This document shows, piece after piece, positions 8,159 to 15,948 of a stretch of 40,105 bases of DNA. Position 1 is the first letter of the stretch, and the number at the start of each line of letters is the position of its first letter. Below the pieces are notes generated by a model that searched no databases, was not told the origin of the DNA, and saw nothing but the letters and a program-made list of their open reading frames with translations. A program made the translations under genes and the position numbers. Where the stretch lies: assembly GCF_937936315.1 (NCBI RefSeq), contig NZ_CALGWU010000021.1, positions 1 to 40,105 on the forward strand, in the 5' to 3' direction. This stretch comes from an uncultured Capnocytophaga sp. Its GTDB lineage: Bacteria; Bacteroidota; Bacteroidia; Flavobacteriales; Flavobacteriaceae.

Positions 8159-9305
8159 ATTAAACATACAAACCGATATACGATGGGCATTTGCTTATTT
8201 TGCCATAGTTGTGTGCTTGGGTATCTTTATGCGCTCAGTACAAGTAGCCGACTATCCTTTTGTGTTCAATTATCGGAATATTGTGCATACCCATTCTCAT
8301 TTAGCGCTTTTAGGATTTGTATATGTAATGCTTTCTGCTATTTTGGCGCGAACTTTCATTCCTTTCAACACTCAACTACACAAACGCTACCGATGGCTGT
8401 TCTACATTACCCAATTCTCAGTATTAGGTATGCTCTGTAGCTTCCCTTTTCAAGGATATGGAGCCATTTCTATTAGTTTTTCATCAGTATTTATCATTTG
8501 TACTTACTTCTTTGCGAGATTCTTTATAAAATATGCTACTTCCCCTTTTGTAAAGATGGGCATCTTTTATCTTATTTTATCAAGTTTAGGAATATGGTTT
8601 ATGCCTGTAACTATTGTAAAGTTTGGTAAATTTTCTGAAATGTATATGTGTTCCATTGCTTTCTTTTTGCACTTTCAATACAATGGATGGATGCTCAGTA
8701 GCCTAATGGGACTCTTTGTAAAAAAATATGGTTGGGATATACAATACCCTCAACTTATCAAGCGCATATTTATTCTATTTCAAGCAGGAATTATAGGGTC
8801 ACTTTTTATCTCGTGGGTAGGCTATTTCAGTTATCCTATCTACTATATCGTTGGGGGAGTTTCTGTGCTTATTTGGCTTACCTCTGTAATAATGATATTA
8901 CGCCTATACCTAAAAACTCAACTAAAGAGCTTTTTAGCAACGGTTTTTATCTGTTTTTTTATTGCCAAAGTAGCAATGATGTTCACTGGTGCTTTCCCCG
9001 TGCTTACCCCCTATTTATTTAAAAACATCGACCTACTAATTAGTTATTTGCACTTCAATTTTCTAGGAATTGTAACCATAGGTCTCTTGCTGTTTTTAGA
9101 AGAAGTATATAAAGTAAATCGTTGGCTTATTTATCTATTTCTCTTTTGTTTTATCACCACCGAAGGATTAATCGTCTATAAGGGATTTTCAGTTATTGGA
9201 AACTACCCTATTTTTAGCAATTTTTATGAGTATTTATGGTTATTCACTGCTCCTTTTTATTTCCCTGCAATAGGGTGGCTCATCGGCAGTTTTAAAATAA
9301 AATAA
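8148..9305 (+). CDS. Polytopic membrane protein with His-rich helix, function unknown
   Basis: A 385-residue integral membrane protein, with about eleven hydrophobic segments judged by eye. Notable is IVHTHSHLALLGFVYVM near residue 46-62, a helix with closely spaced His residues, and single His residues in later helices (FFLHFQYNGWM, YLHFNFLGIV). Spaced His in membrane helices suggests heme or metal binding as in heme-copper oxidase subunit I or NnrS-like proteins, but the canonical motifs of those families are not all present. It overlaps the end of purM by 11 bp and is co-transcribed with it, a link that says little about function. Confidence 0.7.
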   Translation: MNTKLNIQTDIRWAFAYFAIVVCLGIFMRSVQVADYPFVFNYRNIVHTHSHLALLGFVYVMLSAILARTFIPFNTQLHKRYRWLFYITQFSVLGMLCSFPFQGYGAISISFSSVFIICTYFFARFFIKYATSPFVKMGIFYLILSSLGIWFMPVTIVKFGKFSEMYMCSIAFFLHFQYNGWMLSSLMGLFVKKYGWDIQYPQLIKRIFILFQAGIIGSLFISWVGYFSYPIYYIVGGVSVLIWLTSVIMILRLYLKTQLKSFLATVFICFFIAKVAMMFTGAFPVLTPYLFKNIDLLISYLHFNFLGIVTIGLLLFLEEVYKVNRWLIYLFLFCFITTEGLIVYKGFSVIGNYPIFSNFYEYLWLFTAPFYFPAIGWLIGSFKIK

Positions 9306-9337
9306 CGTAGAATGTTTCGTTTTTCCAATATAAATAC

Positions 9338-9345
9338 TACTTTTG
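9338..9345 (+). promoter_or_regulatory. -7 element upstream of the surA-type gene
   Basis: TACTTTTG fits the TAnnTTTG consensus and lies 33 bp after the stop of the membrane protein gene. No TTG is found at the expected -33 distance, so the promoter is weakly supported. Confidence 0.45.
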
Positions 9346-9416
9346 CAAATTAGTTAGTGCAATTAGGCACATCTTTTGATATGATAATAGAACGTTTAAA
9401 GTTAATAACAAAGTTT

Positions 9417-10772
9417 ATGAATAAAACAAAAATTTGGTTGGTTCTTGTAATGTTGTTGTTTACCACTCCATTTTTTGCCCAAAACAACGAGCGTAAAAAG
9501 GTAGATGGCGTGGCAGCTGTAGTAGGTGATTATCTAATTTTGGAATCAGATATAGACAAGGCGTATATTGATTTGCAACAACAAGAAGTAGATACCCGTG
9601 AAATCAACCGTTGCCAGATGTTAGGCAAACTGATGGAGGATAAACTCTATGCTCACCAAGCTGTGCAAGATAGTGTGAAGCTCACCGATAGCGAAGTACG
9701 CGACCAAGTGAACCAACGTATTGAGTTTTTAACTGCTCAATTAGGTGGTGATATCAAAAAACTATTACAGTTCTACAAAAAAGATGACGAACAATCTATG
9801 CGTGACGAACTTTTCAACCTTTTGAAGGTGAGTATGCTCGCTCAGCGTATGAAACAACAAATTATTAAAGATGTAGAAGTAACTCCTGAAGAAATACGCA
9901 CCTTCTTCAATGCTATACCAGCCGATGAGCGTCCGCATTTTGGTACTGAATTAGAAATAGCTCAAATTGTGGTAAACCCAGTTGCCCCTAAGAGTTCAGT
10001 ACAAAAAGTAATAGATCAACTCAATGATATTAAAAAGGATGTAGAAGAAAATGGTATGAGTTTTTCTACCAAAGCCATTCTCTACTCTCAAGACCGTGCT
10101 ACTGGCGGACAAGTCCTTACTTTCAATCGTAATTCTGCTTTCGATAAAGCTTTTAAAGATGTAGCTTTTACTTTGCAAGAAGGCGAAATATCTAAACCTT
10201 TTGAGTCAAGTTTCGGTTGGCATATTATTCAAATGGACAAGATTCGTGGTAAAGAAGTGAGTGTACGCCACATTTTATTAATGCCTGATATCCCTGAGGA
10301 AGCTCTCAACGAAGCTAAAGAAAAAATATCCAAAATTCGTGAACGCATCATTAACAAAGAACTCACTTTTGATGAGGCTGCACGTAATTTCTCTGATGAA
10401 AAAGAAACTCGTAACGATGGCGGTCAGCTTATCAACCCTGAAGATCTTTCTACTCGTTTTGAACTTACTCGCATAGAGCCTACGCTTTATGCTCGTATTT
10501 CAGACCTTAAAGACAATGAGGTTTCAGTGCCTTTCCTCGATGAAGATAGAACAGGCAAAAAGACCTACAAAATTTACCAAATCACAAACCGTATTGATGA
10601 ACACCAAGCCGATTTTGTAAAGGATTACGTAAAAATACAAGATTTAGCCCTCAAAGAAAAACAGCTAAAAGCTATCAACAAGTGGATGAAAGAACACATT
10701 GAAAAGACTTACATTTCAGTAAATGGAGAATATAAAAATTGTAAGTTTGAAAATAACTGGCTGAAGAAATAA
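9417..10772 (+). CDS. surA: SurA-like periplasmic peptidyl-prolyl isomerase/chaperone
   Basis: Periplasmic foldase for outer-membrane proteins. The chosen start at 9417 gives 451 residues beginning MNKTKIWLVLVMLLFTTPFF, a clean signal peptide cut after FFAQ. A further in-frame 20 codons upstream (from 9357) would bury the signal. The N-terminal SurA domain begins VDGVAAVVGDYLILESDID. Two parvulin modules follow: one around LEIAQIVV to SSFGWHIIQMD, and the second at VSVRHILLMPDIP to FDEAARNFSDE with GGQL. The conserved H-I-L, F-S and F-GWH parvulin pieces are present. It is last before a strong terminator and convergent with the amylase gene. Confidence 0.88.
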   Translation: MNKTKIWLVLVMLLFTTPFFAQNNERKKVDGVAAVVGDYLILESDIDKAYIDLQQQEVDTREINRCQMLGKLMEDKLYAHQAVQDSVKLTDSEVRDQVNQRIEFLTAQLGGDIKKLLQFYKKDDEQSMRDELFNLLKVSMLAQRMKQQIIKDVEVTPEEIRTFFNAIPADERPHFGTELEIAQIVVNPVAPKSSVQKVIDQLNDIKKDVEENGMSFSTKAILYSQDRATGGQVLTFNRNSAFDKAFKDVAFTLQEGEISKPFESSFGWHIIQMDKIRGKEVSVRHILLMPDIPEEALNEAKEKISKIRERIINKELTFDEAARNFSDEKETRNDGGQLINPEDLSTRFELTRIEPTLYARISDLKDNEVSVPFLDEDRTGKKTYKIYQITNRIDEHQADFVKDYVKIQDLALKEKQLKAINKWMKEHIEKTYISVNGEYKNCKFENNWLKK

Positions 10773-10810
10773 TTTCCCCTTACTTCAATGGGAAAATATC
10801 TAAAAAAAAT

Positions 10811-10857
10811 AAAAAGTGAGAAACAAAACTATCATAAGTTTTATTTCTCACTTTTTT
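10811..10857. terminator. Bidirectional rho-independent terminator
   Basis: Perfect 13-bp arms, AAAAAGTGAGAAA at 10811-10823 and TTTCTCACTTTTT at 10844-10856, with T-runs available in both directions. The loop contains a second short complementary pair (AAAACT / AAGTTT). It sits between the convergent surA-type and amylase genes and can end both transcripts. Confidence 0.9.
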
Positions 10858-10878
10858 ATTACCAATATAAATACTTTA

Positions 10879-12597
10879 TCAAGAAATTCTAAACACTAAA
10901 GACTCCAAAGGGGCTATATCCACTCGCAATCTTCCTTTGCCATTTTCTATATATAGGGTAGTTTGCTTTTCGTAGTAAAGAGCATCGTTAAGGGTATATG
11001 TACCGTCATTCAAGAACCAACTGCCTAACAAATAGGCTGGCAATTGCAAGTCAAAACCATAACTTTCGTGTTCACTAAAATTGCATACCATCACCCATTG
11101 TTCTTCTTCATTCCCTCTCGCAAAACTATACACTTTGTCGTTGTAATAAACGGTATGCTCTCGATTGTATTGATGCAAATCAATATAAGCACTATTAACC
11201 TTTAAATTGAGTAATCGCTGATAGAAATCGCGTAATGCTCGTTCCGAATTACTAAGCTGACCTCCGTCATATTGTTTGTTGTTCACCCACCGTTGATGAG
11301 CAGGAACTCCTATATAATCAAAAATAGAAGTACGCGACGGACTGCCAAAACCTGCCCATTCTGCCGCTCTCTCTCCCACCTCCTGACCGAAATACACCAT
11401 TACTGGCGATTCGCTAATGAGGGTAGAAACTACCATTGCAGGTTTAGCCTTTTCGGCATAGCCTGCAAATTCTGGTGAGGCTATACGTTGCTCATCGTGG
11501 TTTTCTAAGAAATGTAACATACGGTCTGAAATATCAGAAAGCCCACGTTGTATAGGGGCTATGGCATCAGTGCTATGTTCGTGTGCTACAATATTGCGCA
11601 AAGTGTCATACAATTGCACTTTGTCGTACAAGTAATCCATCTTCCCTAAGTGCAAGTAAGAGCGATATTCATTGGGGTTATATACCTCAGCCAGCAGAAA
11701 AGCCTCTGGGTTATGATGTTTAATAGCCGAATTGAAATAACTCCAAAACTCCACAGGTACCATTTCAGCCATATCATAACGGAATCCATCTACACCTTTC
11801 TCAAGCCAATACAAAGCAATATCTTTGAACTTTTGCCAAGTATTAGGCACAGTTTTGTCTTGCCAAAAATGGTAATGTACTTCTGTATCTTCACTCTCAA
11901 AACCTATAGGTAGTTCTGGAAAATCCTTAATACCATCAGGGCGTACCCCATAGTTGAGCTTTATGGTTTCATACCAATCATTGCGATCGGGCTGAGAAGC
12001 ACGTGCCCCATTACCTGTCCATTTAGCAGGAAACTCATGATATTCGCCATAAATACCCTCAGGTAACTGAAAAGCCTCGTTGGGGTTGTAATAAAAATTA
12101 TTGTTTACAGCATAAGTTACCGAAACATCATCATCTTCCCCAAAACCTCTTACTCCCTCAGGTTTAGCAATACTCTCATAACGGCGTGCCACGTGATTAG
12201 GCACTATATCCATAATCACTTTCAGTCCGCACTGGTGCGTACGTGCAATAAGGGCTTCCCACTCCTCCAAACGTTGTGCGGGATTGTCAGCAAGGTCTGG
12301 GTTTACAGTGTAATAATCCTTTATGGCATAAGGAGAGCCCGCGCGTCCTTTTACTACCGCCGGAAAGTCATTACTGATACCATAAGCTGTATAATCAGTA
12401 GTGAGTGCGTGATGTAATACTCCTGTAAACCATATATGTGTAGCTCCTAACTTTTTTATTTCTAATAGAGCCTTCTCAGTAAAATCCGAGAACTTACCCA
12501 CTCCATTTTCATCTTTAGTGCCCCACGCTTTATTGGTAGTATTAGTATTCCCAAAAAGTCTCGTTAGCACTTGGTAAACTACTATTTTGTTATTCAT
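10879..12597 (-). CDS. Cytoplasmic GH13 alpha-amylase family enzyme
   Basis: 572-residue glycoside hydrolase of family 13 with all four conserved regions: DIVPNH (130-135), GFRYDMAE with nucleophile Asp275, LLAEVY with acid/base Glu304, and FLENHDEQR with Asp368. A C-terminal beta domain follows (VYSFARGNEEEQWVMVCNF). There is no signal peptide, so it acts inside the cell, probably on alpha-glucans or maltodextrins such as stored glycogen. Exact substrate cannot be read from the sequence. Its ATG overlaps the stop of the small upstream gene (ATGA), so the two are co-translated. It lies far from the SusC/SusD pair, and nothing links them. Confidence 0.9.
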   Translation of the reverse strand: MNNKIVVYQVLTRLFGNTNTTNKAWGTKDENGVGKFSDFTEKALLEIKKLGATHIWFTGVLHHALTTDYTAYGISNDFPAVVKGRAGSPYAIKDYYTVNPDLADNPAQRLEEWEALIARTHQCGLKVIMDIVPNHVARRYESIAKPEGVRGFGEDDDVSVTYAVNNNFYYNPNEAFQLPEGIYGEYHEFPAKWTGNGARASQPDRNDWYETIKLNYGVRPDGIKDFPELPIGFESEDTEVHYHFWQDKTVPNTWQKFKDIALYWLEKGVDGFRYDMAEMVPVEFWSYFNSAIKHHNPEAFLLAEVYNPNEYRSYLHLGKMDYLYDKVQLYDTLRNIVAHEHSTDAIAPIQRGLSDISDRMLHFLENHDEQRIASPEFAGYAEKAKPAMVVSTLISESPVMVYFGQEVGERAAEWAGFGSPSRTSIFDYIGVPAHQRWVNNKQYDGGQLSNSERALRDFYQRLLNLKVNSAYIDLHQYNREHTVYYNDKVYSFARGNEEEQWVMVCNFSEHESYGFDLQLPAYLLGSWFLNDGTYTLNDALYYEKQTTLYIENGKGRLRVDIAPLESLVFRIS

Positions 12598-12818
12598 TTT
12601 AAACTGTTTTTAGCTTCTTCTAATAACTCAATAAATACATTGTAATCAACTTTATGAGTTACCATATCCTCATTAATTAGTTTAACCGTAGGTGTTTCTA
12701 CAAAGAAATTACCATTATTATCATAACTAACTAATGCTATGTATTTATCATCTATATAAATCTCAGCTACTAAATTGTCATAATTACAATCACTACATAT
12801 TAGTATTTCTTTCTTCAT
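12594..12818 (-). CDS. Small conserved protein of unknown function
   Basis: From the ATG at 12818 the protein has 74 residues: MKKEILICSDCNYDNLVAEI, then IYIDDKYIALVSYD and a C-terminal acidic helix. I do not recognise a named domain; small proteins of this look occur in Bacteroidota. The frame is open back to 12890, which would overlap the prfB stop. That longer version would have to be translated through a perfect 14-bp hairpin that looks like the prfB terminator, so the shorter start is preferred. The stop overlaps the amylase ATG by 4 bp, so a role near the amylase is possible but unproven. Confidence 0.65.
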   Translation of the reverse strand: MKKEILICSDCNYDNLVAEIYIDDKYIALVSYDNNGNFFVETPTVKLINEDMVTHKVDYNVFIELLEEAKNSLK

Positions 12819-12830
12819 AAAAATAAAATA

Positions 12831-12876
12831 CTTTGCCAAAGGTTTAATAGCTATTGTGCTACAACCTTTGGCAAAG
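12831..12876 (-). terminator. Hairpin terminator after prfB
   Basis: Perfect 14-bp inverted repeat, CTTTGCCAAAGGTT at 12831-12844 and its reverse complement at 12863-12876, with an 18-nt loop. Read on the minus strand it lies just past the prfB stop and is followed by TATTTTATTTTT, as expected of an intrinsic terminator. It also sits just before the ATG at 12818. Confidence 0.75.
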
Positions 12877-12889
12877 TTTATACTAATCA

Positions 12890-13997
12890 TTAATCAGTAT
12901 CGCCCGTGCGACTTGTGCCCATAAGCATTAAGTAGGCTTTAAGAAATTCGTCGAGTTCGCCGTTCATTACGCTATCTACATCAGTAGATTCGTAATTAGT
13001 GCGTACATCCTTCACGAGTTTATAGGGGTGCATCACATAGTTGCGTATTTGCGAACCCCACTCTATCTTCATCTTGCCTGCCTCTATCTCATCGCGTTTA
13101 GCCTGACGCTTTTTGAGTTCTATCTCATACAACTGCGATTTGAGCAATTGCAACGCCTTGTTTTTATTATCAAGCTGACTGCGGGTCTCGGAGTTCTCAA
13201 TAATAATTCCCGTAGGGTGGTGACGTAAGCGCACTGCTGTCTCTACTTTGTTTACATTCTGCCCGCCTGCTCCACTCGAGCGCATTGTCTCAAAGGTAAT
13301 ATCCGCAGGGTTGATTTCTATTTCAATAGTATCATCTGCCAGCGGATATACATATACCGAGGCAAATGAGGTATGGCGTTTAGCATTGCTATCAAAAGGT
13401 GAGATGCGCACCAAGCGATGTACACCATTCTCTCCTTTGAGATAACCAAAAGCATATTCACCTTCAATTTCAATAGTAACTGTTTTAATACCTGCTACAT
13501 CACCTTCTTGGAAGTTGAGCGTCTTTACCTTATACTTTTGGTTGTTGCACCACATTGTGTACATTCGCAAGAGCATTGAAGCCCAGTCGCAACTTTCAGT
13601 TCCGCCTGCTCCTGCAGTAATTTGCAGTACAGCACTCATCGCATCGCCTTCATCAGAGAGCATATTGCGAAATTCCAATGCCTCAATAGCGTGTAGGGCT
13701 TGTGCGTATTGCTGGTCTACCTCATCGGCAGTAGCTTCACCTTCTTTAAAGAAGTCGAGCAACACCTCCACATCCGAGGTAAGACTTTCAGCTTCCTCAT
13801 AATCTTCTGCCCATTTCTTTTGAGTGCGAAGTTCACGCATCACCTTTTCAGCCTCTTTGGCATTATCCCAAAAGTCAGGTGCAAAAGTCTTCTCTTCTTC
13901 GTTACTTATTTCAATACGTTTGGCATCTATGTCAAAGATACCTCCTTAACGCACCCAGGCGATTCACTAAATCCTTAACTTGTTCGTTATTTGTCAT
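12890..13997 (-). CDS. prfB: Peptide chain release factor 2, programmed +1 frameshift
   Basis: Release factor for UGA and UAA stops. The gene begins at ATG 13997, reads 21 codons (MTNNEQVKDLVNRLGALRRY, then Leu) to CTT, and meets an in-frame TGA at 13934-13932. A +1 shift onto GAC continues with DIDAKRIEISNEEEKTFAPD and the rest, giving 368 residues in total. The RF2 stop-recognition motif SPF (199-201) and the catalytic GGQ (244-246, in SSGAGGQNVNKVETAVRLRH) are present. The minus-strand order frr then prfB, 75 bp apart, suggests one transcript. Simple gene callers would start it at GTG 13843 and miss 51 residues. Confidence 0.95.
13931..13946 (-). promoter_or_regulatory. RF2 autoregulatory frameshift site
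   Basis: On the minus strand the sequence reads AGGAGGTATCTTTGAC: an internal Shine-Dalgarno-like AGGAGG (13946-13941), 3 nt, the slippery CTT, the UGA stop and a following C. This is the known RF2 layout, in which low RF2 lets the ribosome slip from CTT to TTT and skip one base. The strong AGGAGG stands out in a genome that barely uses such sites for initiation. Confidence 0.95.
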
Positions 13998-14033
13998 TTC
14001 TTATTACTTATTATATTACCATACCCTATCCTC

Positions 14034-14079
14034 TCTTATCTCTTACCTCTTACCTCTTACCTAAACCTAAACCTAAACT
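14034..14079. repeat. Short tandem repeats between frr and prfB
   Basis: On the plus strand, four copies of a 7-mer (TCTTATC once, then TCTTACC three times, 14034-14061) run directly into three copies of a 6-mer (TAAACC, TAAACC, TAAACT, 14062-14079). The repeat overlaps the last codons and stop of frr. Copy number may vary by slippage. Confidence 0.85.
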
Positions 14080-14627
14080 TTTAGTATCTCAGCTTCTTTT
14101 GCAGCTAATACTTCCTCTACCTTTTTGATGTATTTATCAGTGAGTTTTTGTACGCGTTCTTCGGCATCTTTCTTGATATCGTCAGAAGTTTCTACTTTTT
14201 TAATTTCCTTATTAGCATCTTGTCGAGCATTGCGTACACTGATTTTAGCGTCTTCGCCTTCACCTTTAGCTTGTTTTACAAGTTCACGACGACGCTCTTC
14301 AGTAAGCGGTGGAACAGTGATAATCACCATTTCGCCATTGTTCATTGGGTTAAAGCCTAAGTTAGCTATCTGGATAGCTTTCTCAATAGGTTGAATCATT
14401 TTCTTTTCCCAAGGCTGAATAGAAATGGTACGTGAGTCAGGAGCTGATACATTGGCTACCTGACTAAGAGGAGTTTGCGCTCCGTAATAATCTACCATTA
14501 CGCTGCTTACCATTTGCGGACTTGCTTTACCAGCACGGATATTGCCTAAAGCCTTATCCAAGTGTTGCAATGCTTCTTGCATCGCTTCGTTTGTAGTGTC
14601 TAAGATAATATTAATTTCTTCGTTCAT
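14073..14627 (-). CDS. frr: Ribosome recycling factor
   Basis: Splits post-termination ribosomes with EF-G. It has 184 residues, the usual size. The conserved segments are present: HLDKALGNIRAGKASPQMV, YYGAQTPLSQVANVSAPD, NMGF-like LGFNPMNNGEMVIITVPPLT, TEERRRELVKQAKGEGEDAK and a C-terminal coiled coil. It lies between the small membrane protein pair and prfB, so recycling and release factors share a transcript with UMP kinase. The start is the ATG 33 bp after the preceding gene. Confidence 0.96.
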   Translation of the reverse strand: MNEEINIILDTTNEAMQEALQHLDKALGNIRAGKASPQMVSSVMVDYYGAQTPLSQVANVSAPDSRTISIQPWEKKMIQPIEKAIQIANLGFNPMNNGEMVIITVPPLTEERRRELVKQAKGEGEDAKISVRNARQDANKEIKKVETSDDIKKDAEERVQKLTDKYIKKVEEVLAAKEAEILKV

Positions 14628-14660
14628 TGTATATTGTTTTTATTTATTAAATGTTAGTTA

Positions 14661-14894
14661 TTAGGAATTAGTTTTGTTTGATAGCAACTTTTCTATTTTC
14701 ATTTGTAGATTATTGTTCTTCTTATAAAAGAAGAAAATACCTACAATCAATAAAATTGTCAATAATGGTTGTATAATCACAAACAAATAGATGTTCACTG
14801 CTTCATAAGTAGTTCCAAAAGAATCTGCTAATAAATACAAGCCTTCCACTGCAAGGTCAAAACATCTATGTAATAGATTTTGTTCCATTAGCAT
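14661..14894 (-). CDS. Small single-pass membrane protein (copy B of a pair)
   Basis: 77 residues (75 if the second ATG at 14888 is used). The N-terminal part contains LYLLADSFGTTYEAVNIYLF, followed by a hydrophobic segment (residues ~39-58) and a basic, Asn-rich tail. It is clearly a sister of the adjacent 67-residue protein, sharing the S/LAxxxGxTYxxVNxxxF...P pattern. The start overlaps the end of the sister gene by 1-7 bp. No known family is recognised. Location between pyrH and frr with tight coupling suggests it is a real expressed protein. Confidence 0.7.
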   Translation of the reverse strand: MLMEQNLLHRCFDLAVEGLYLLADSFGTTYEAVNIYLFVIIQPLLTILLIVGIFFFYKKNNNLQMKIEKLLSNKTNS

Positions 14895-15091
14895 TGTGCT
14901 TCTAATTGTTTAATAAAGCGCTTTTTCTCTCTGTATTGTACATATTTAACTACAAAAAGTAGCAAAAGAGCAATATCTACCATAGGCATTAGAAAAATAA
15001 AGACAATAACATTCACTTCTTTATAGGTAAACCCTGTAAAATTTGCCAATGATTGCATTACTTCACAACACCAATTGAACAATGCTTCCAT
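14888..15091 (-). CDS. Small single-pass membrane protein (copy A of a pair)
   Basis: 67 residues from the ATG at 15091, whose first base overlaps the last base of the pyrH stop (TGATG). A TTG one codon earlier is possible but less likely. It contains LANFTGFTYKEVNVIVFIFL followed by a long hydrophobic stretch (residues ~26-47) and a charged tail YREKKRFIKQ. It is homologous to the next gene, so the pair arose by tandem duplication. Function is unknown. The conserved amphipathic lead-in before the helix looks like more than a simple anchor. Confidence 0.72.
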   Translation of the reverse strand: MEALFNWCCEVMQSLANFTGFTYKEVNVIVFIFLMPMVDIALLLLFVVKYVQYREKKRFIKQLEAQC

Positions 15092-15798
15092 CAAACATTA
15101 ACCACAGTTCCCACATTTTCCCCTGCGACTACTTTAGCAAGATTACCTTTTTTGTTCATATCGAATACAATAATAGGCAAATGGTTCTCTTGGCTAAGAG
15201 TAAAAGCCGTCATATCCATTACTTTAAGATTTTTATCAATACACTCATTAAAAGATATATGATCAAACTTCACTGCATTAGGGTCTTTTTCAGGGTCAGC
15301 AGTATAGATACCATCTACGCGAGTCCCTTTGAGGATTACATCCGCATTGATTTCAATAGCACGAAGTACAGCTGCCGAGTCAGTTGTAAAGTAAGGATTA
15401 CCAGTTCCTGCCCCGAAAATAACTACACGTCCTTTCTCTAAGTGGCGTACAGCACGACGCTTGATAAAAGGCTCTGCGATAGCTTCCATCTTAATGGCTG
15501 TTTGCAAACGGGTGAAGATACCTTCATCTTCCAATGCACTTTGTAGAGCGAGCGAGTTGATAACAGTCGCAAGCATTCCCATATAGTCGCCTTGCACTCT
15601 GTCCATACCATTGCTGGCACCTGCTACCCCACGAAAGATATTCCCGCCACCAATCACGATAGCTACTTCTACTCCTTGTTTTACTACCTCTTTTATCTCG
15701 GTAGCGTATTCTTTTAATCGAGCAGGGTCAATACCGTACTGGCGACTCCCCATAAGGGCTTCCCCGCTGAGTTTAAGTAAAATTCTTTTATATTTCAT
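15091..15798 (-). CDS. pyrH: UMP kinase
   Basis: Phosphorylates UMP to UDP in pyrimidine synthesis; cytosolic hexamer of the amino-acid kinase fold. From ATG 15798 it has 235 residues, beginning MKYKRILLKLSGEALMG. IVIGGGNIFRG, the UMP-binding DRVQGDYMGMLATVINSLAL, FGAGTGNPYFTTDSAAVLRA and KGTRVDGIYTADPEKDP are all as in the family. A 34-codon in-frame extension to 15900 lies upstream of the promoter and is rejected. The stop overlaps the next small gene by one base. Confidence 0.96.
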   Translation of the reverse strand: MKYKRILLKLSGEALMGSRQYGIDPARLKEYATEIKEVVKQGVEVAIVIGGGNIFRGVAGASNGMDRVQGDYMGMLATVINSLALQSALEDEGIFTRLQTAIKMEAIAEPFIKRRAVRHLEKGRVVIFGAGTGNPYFTTDSAAVLRAIEINADVILKGTRVDGIYTADPEKDPNAVKFDHISFNECIDKNLKVMDMTAFTLSQENHLPIIVFDMNKKGNLAKVVAGENVGTVVNV

Positions 15799-15836
15799 TT
15801 CAATTGATAATTGACTTAATTCACTAATTTTGAGGG

Positions 15837-15867
15837 CAAAAATAAAGAAAATAAGAGTATTACACAA
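15837..15867 (-). promoter_or_regulatory. Promoter of pyrH-frr-prfB
   Basis: On the minus strand, TTG (15867-15865), a 20-bp spacer and TATTTTTG (15844-15837). The pyrH ATG at 15798 follows after 38 bp. It places the pyrH unit under its own control, separate from the upstream cyclo-ligase gene. Confidence 0.65.
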
Positions 15868-15901
15868 ATTATTTAGAGGATTTATAGAACACTTTGTCAA
15901 A

Positions 15902-15933
15902 GACTTAGAGCTTTAAAAAAGCTTCTATAAGTC
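15902..15933 (-). terminator. Possible hairpin after the cyclo-ligase gene
   Basis: GACTTAGAGCTTT and AAGCTTCTATAAGTC can pair with bulges around an A-rich loop. It lies 15 bp past the stop at 15949. No clear T-run follows on the minus strand, so this is a weak terminator candidate. Confidence 0.35.
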
Positions 15934-15948
15934 GAAAACAACTGATAA

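Noticed and set aside
9357..9416. 20-residue extension ahead of the SurA-type signal peptide
   Set aside because: It would place the signal peptide internally; ATG 9417 starts a standard one.
10879..12597. Amylase as part of a starch-utilisation (sus) locus with the SusC/SusD pair
   Set aside because: The genes are 18 kb apart, and the amylase has no signal peptide and sits in another transcript.
12819..12890. Extension of the small protein to a start overlapping the prfB stop
   Set aside because: The added codons lie across a perfect hairpin with a T-rich tail; the ATG at 12818 gives a normal-looking protein start.
14034..14079. Telomere-like or CRISPR-like array
   Set aside because: Units are 6-7 bp with no spacers; it is a simple tandem repeat. 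No CRISPR array was seen anywhere in the window.
15092..15094. TTG start for the first small membrane protein
   Set aside because: The next codon is ATG and forms a TGATG overlap with pyrH, the usual coupling form.
15799..15900. 34-residue N-terminal extension of UMP kinase
   Set aside because: It covers the TTG-N20-TATTTTTG promoter, and family members begin at MKYKRILLKLSG.
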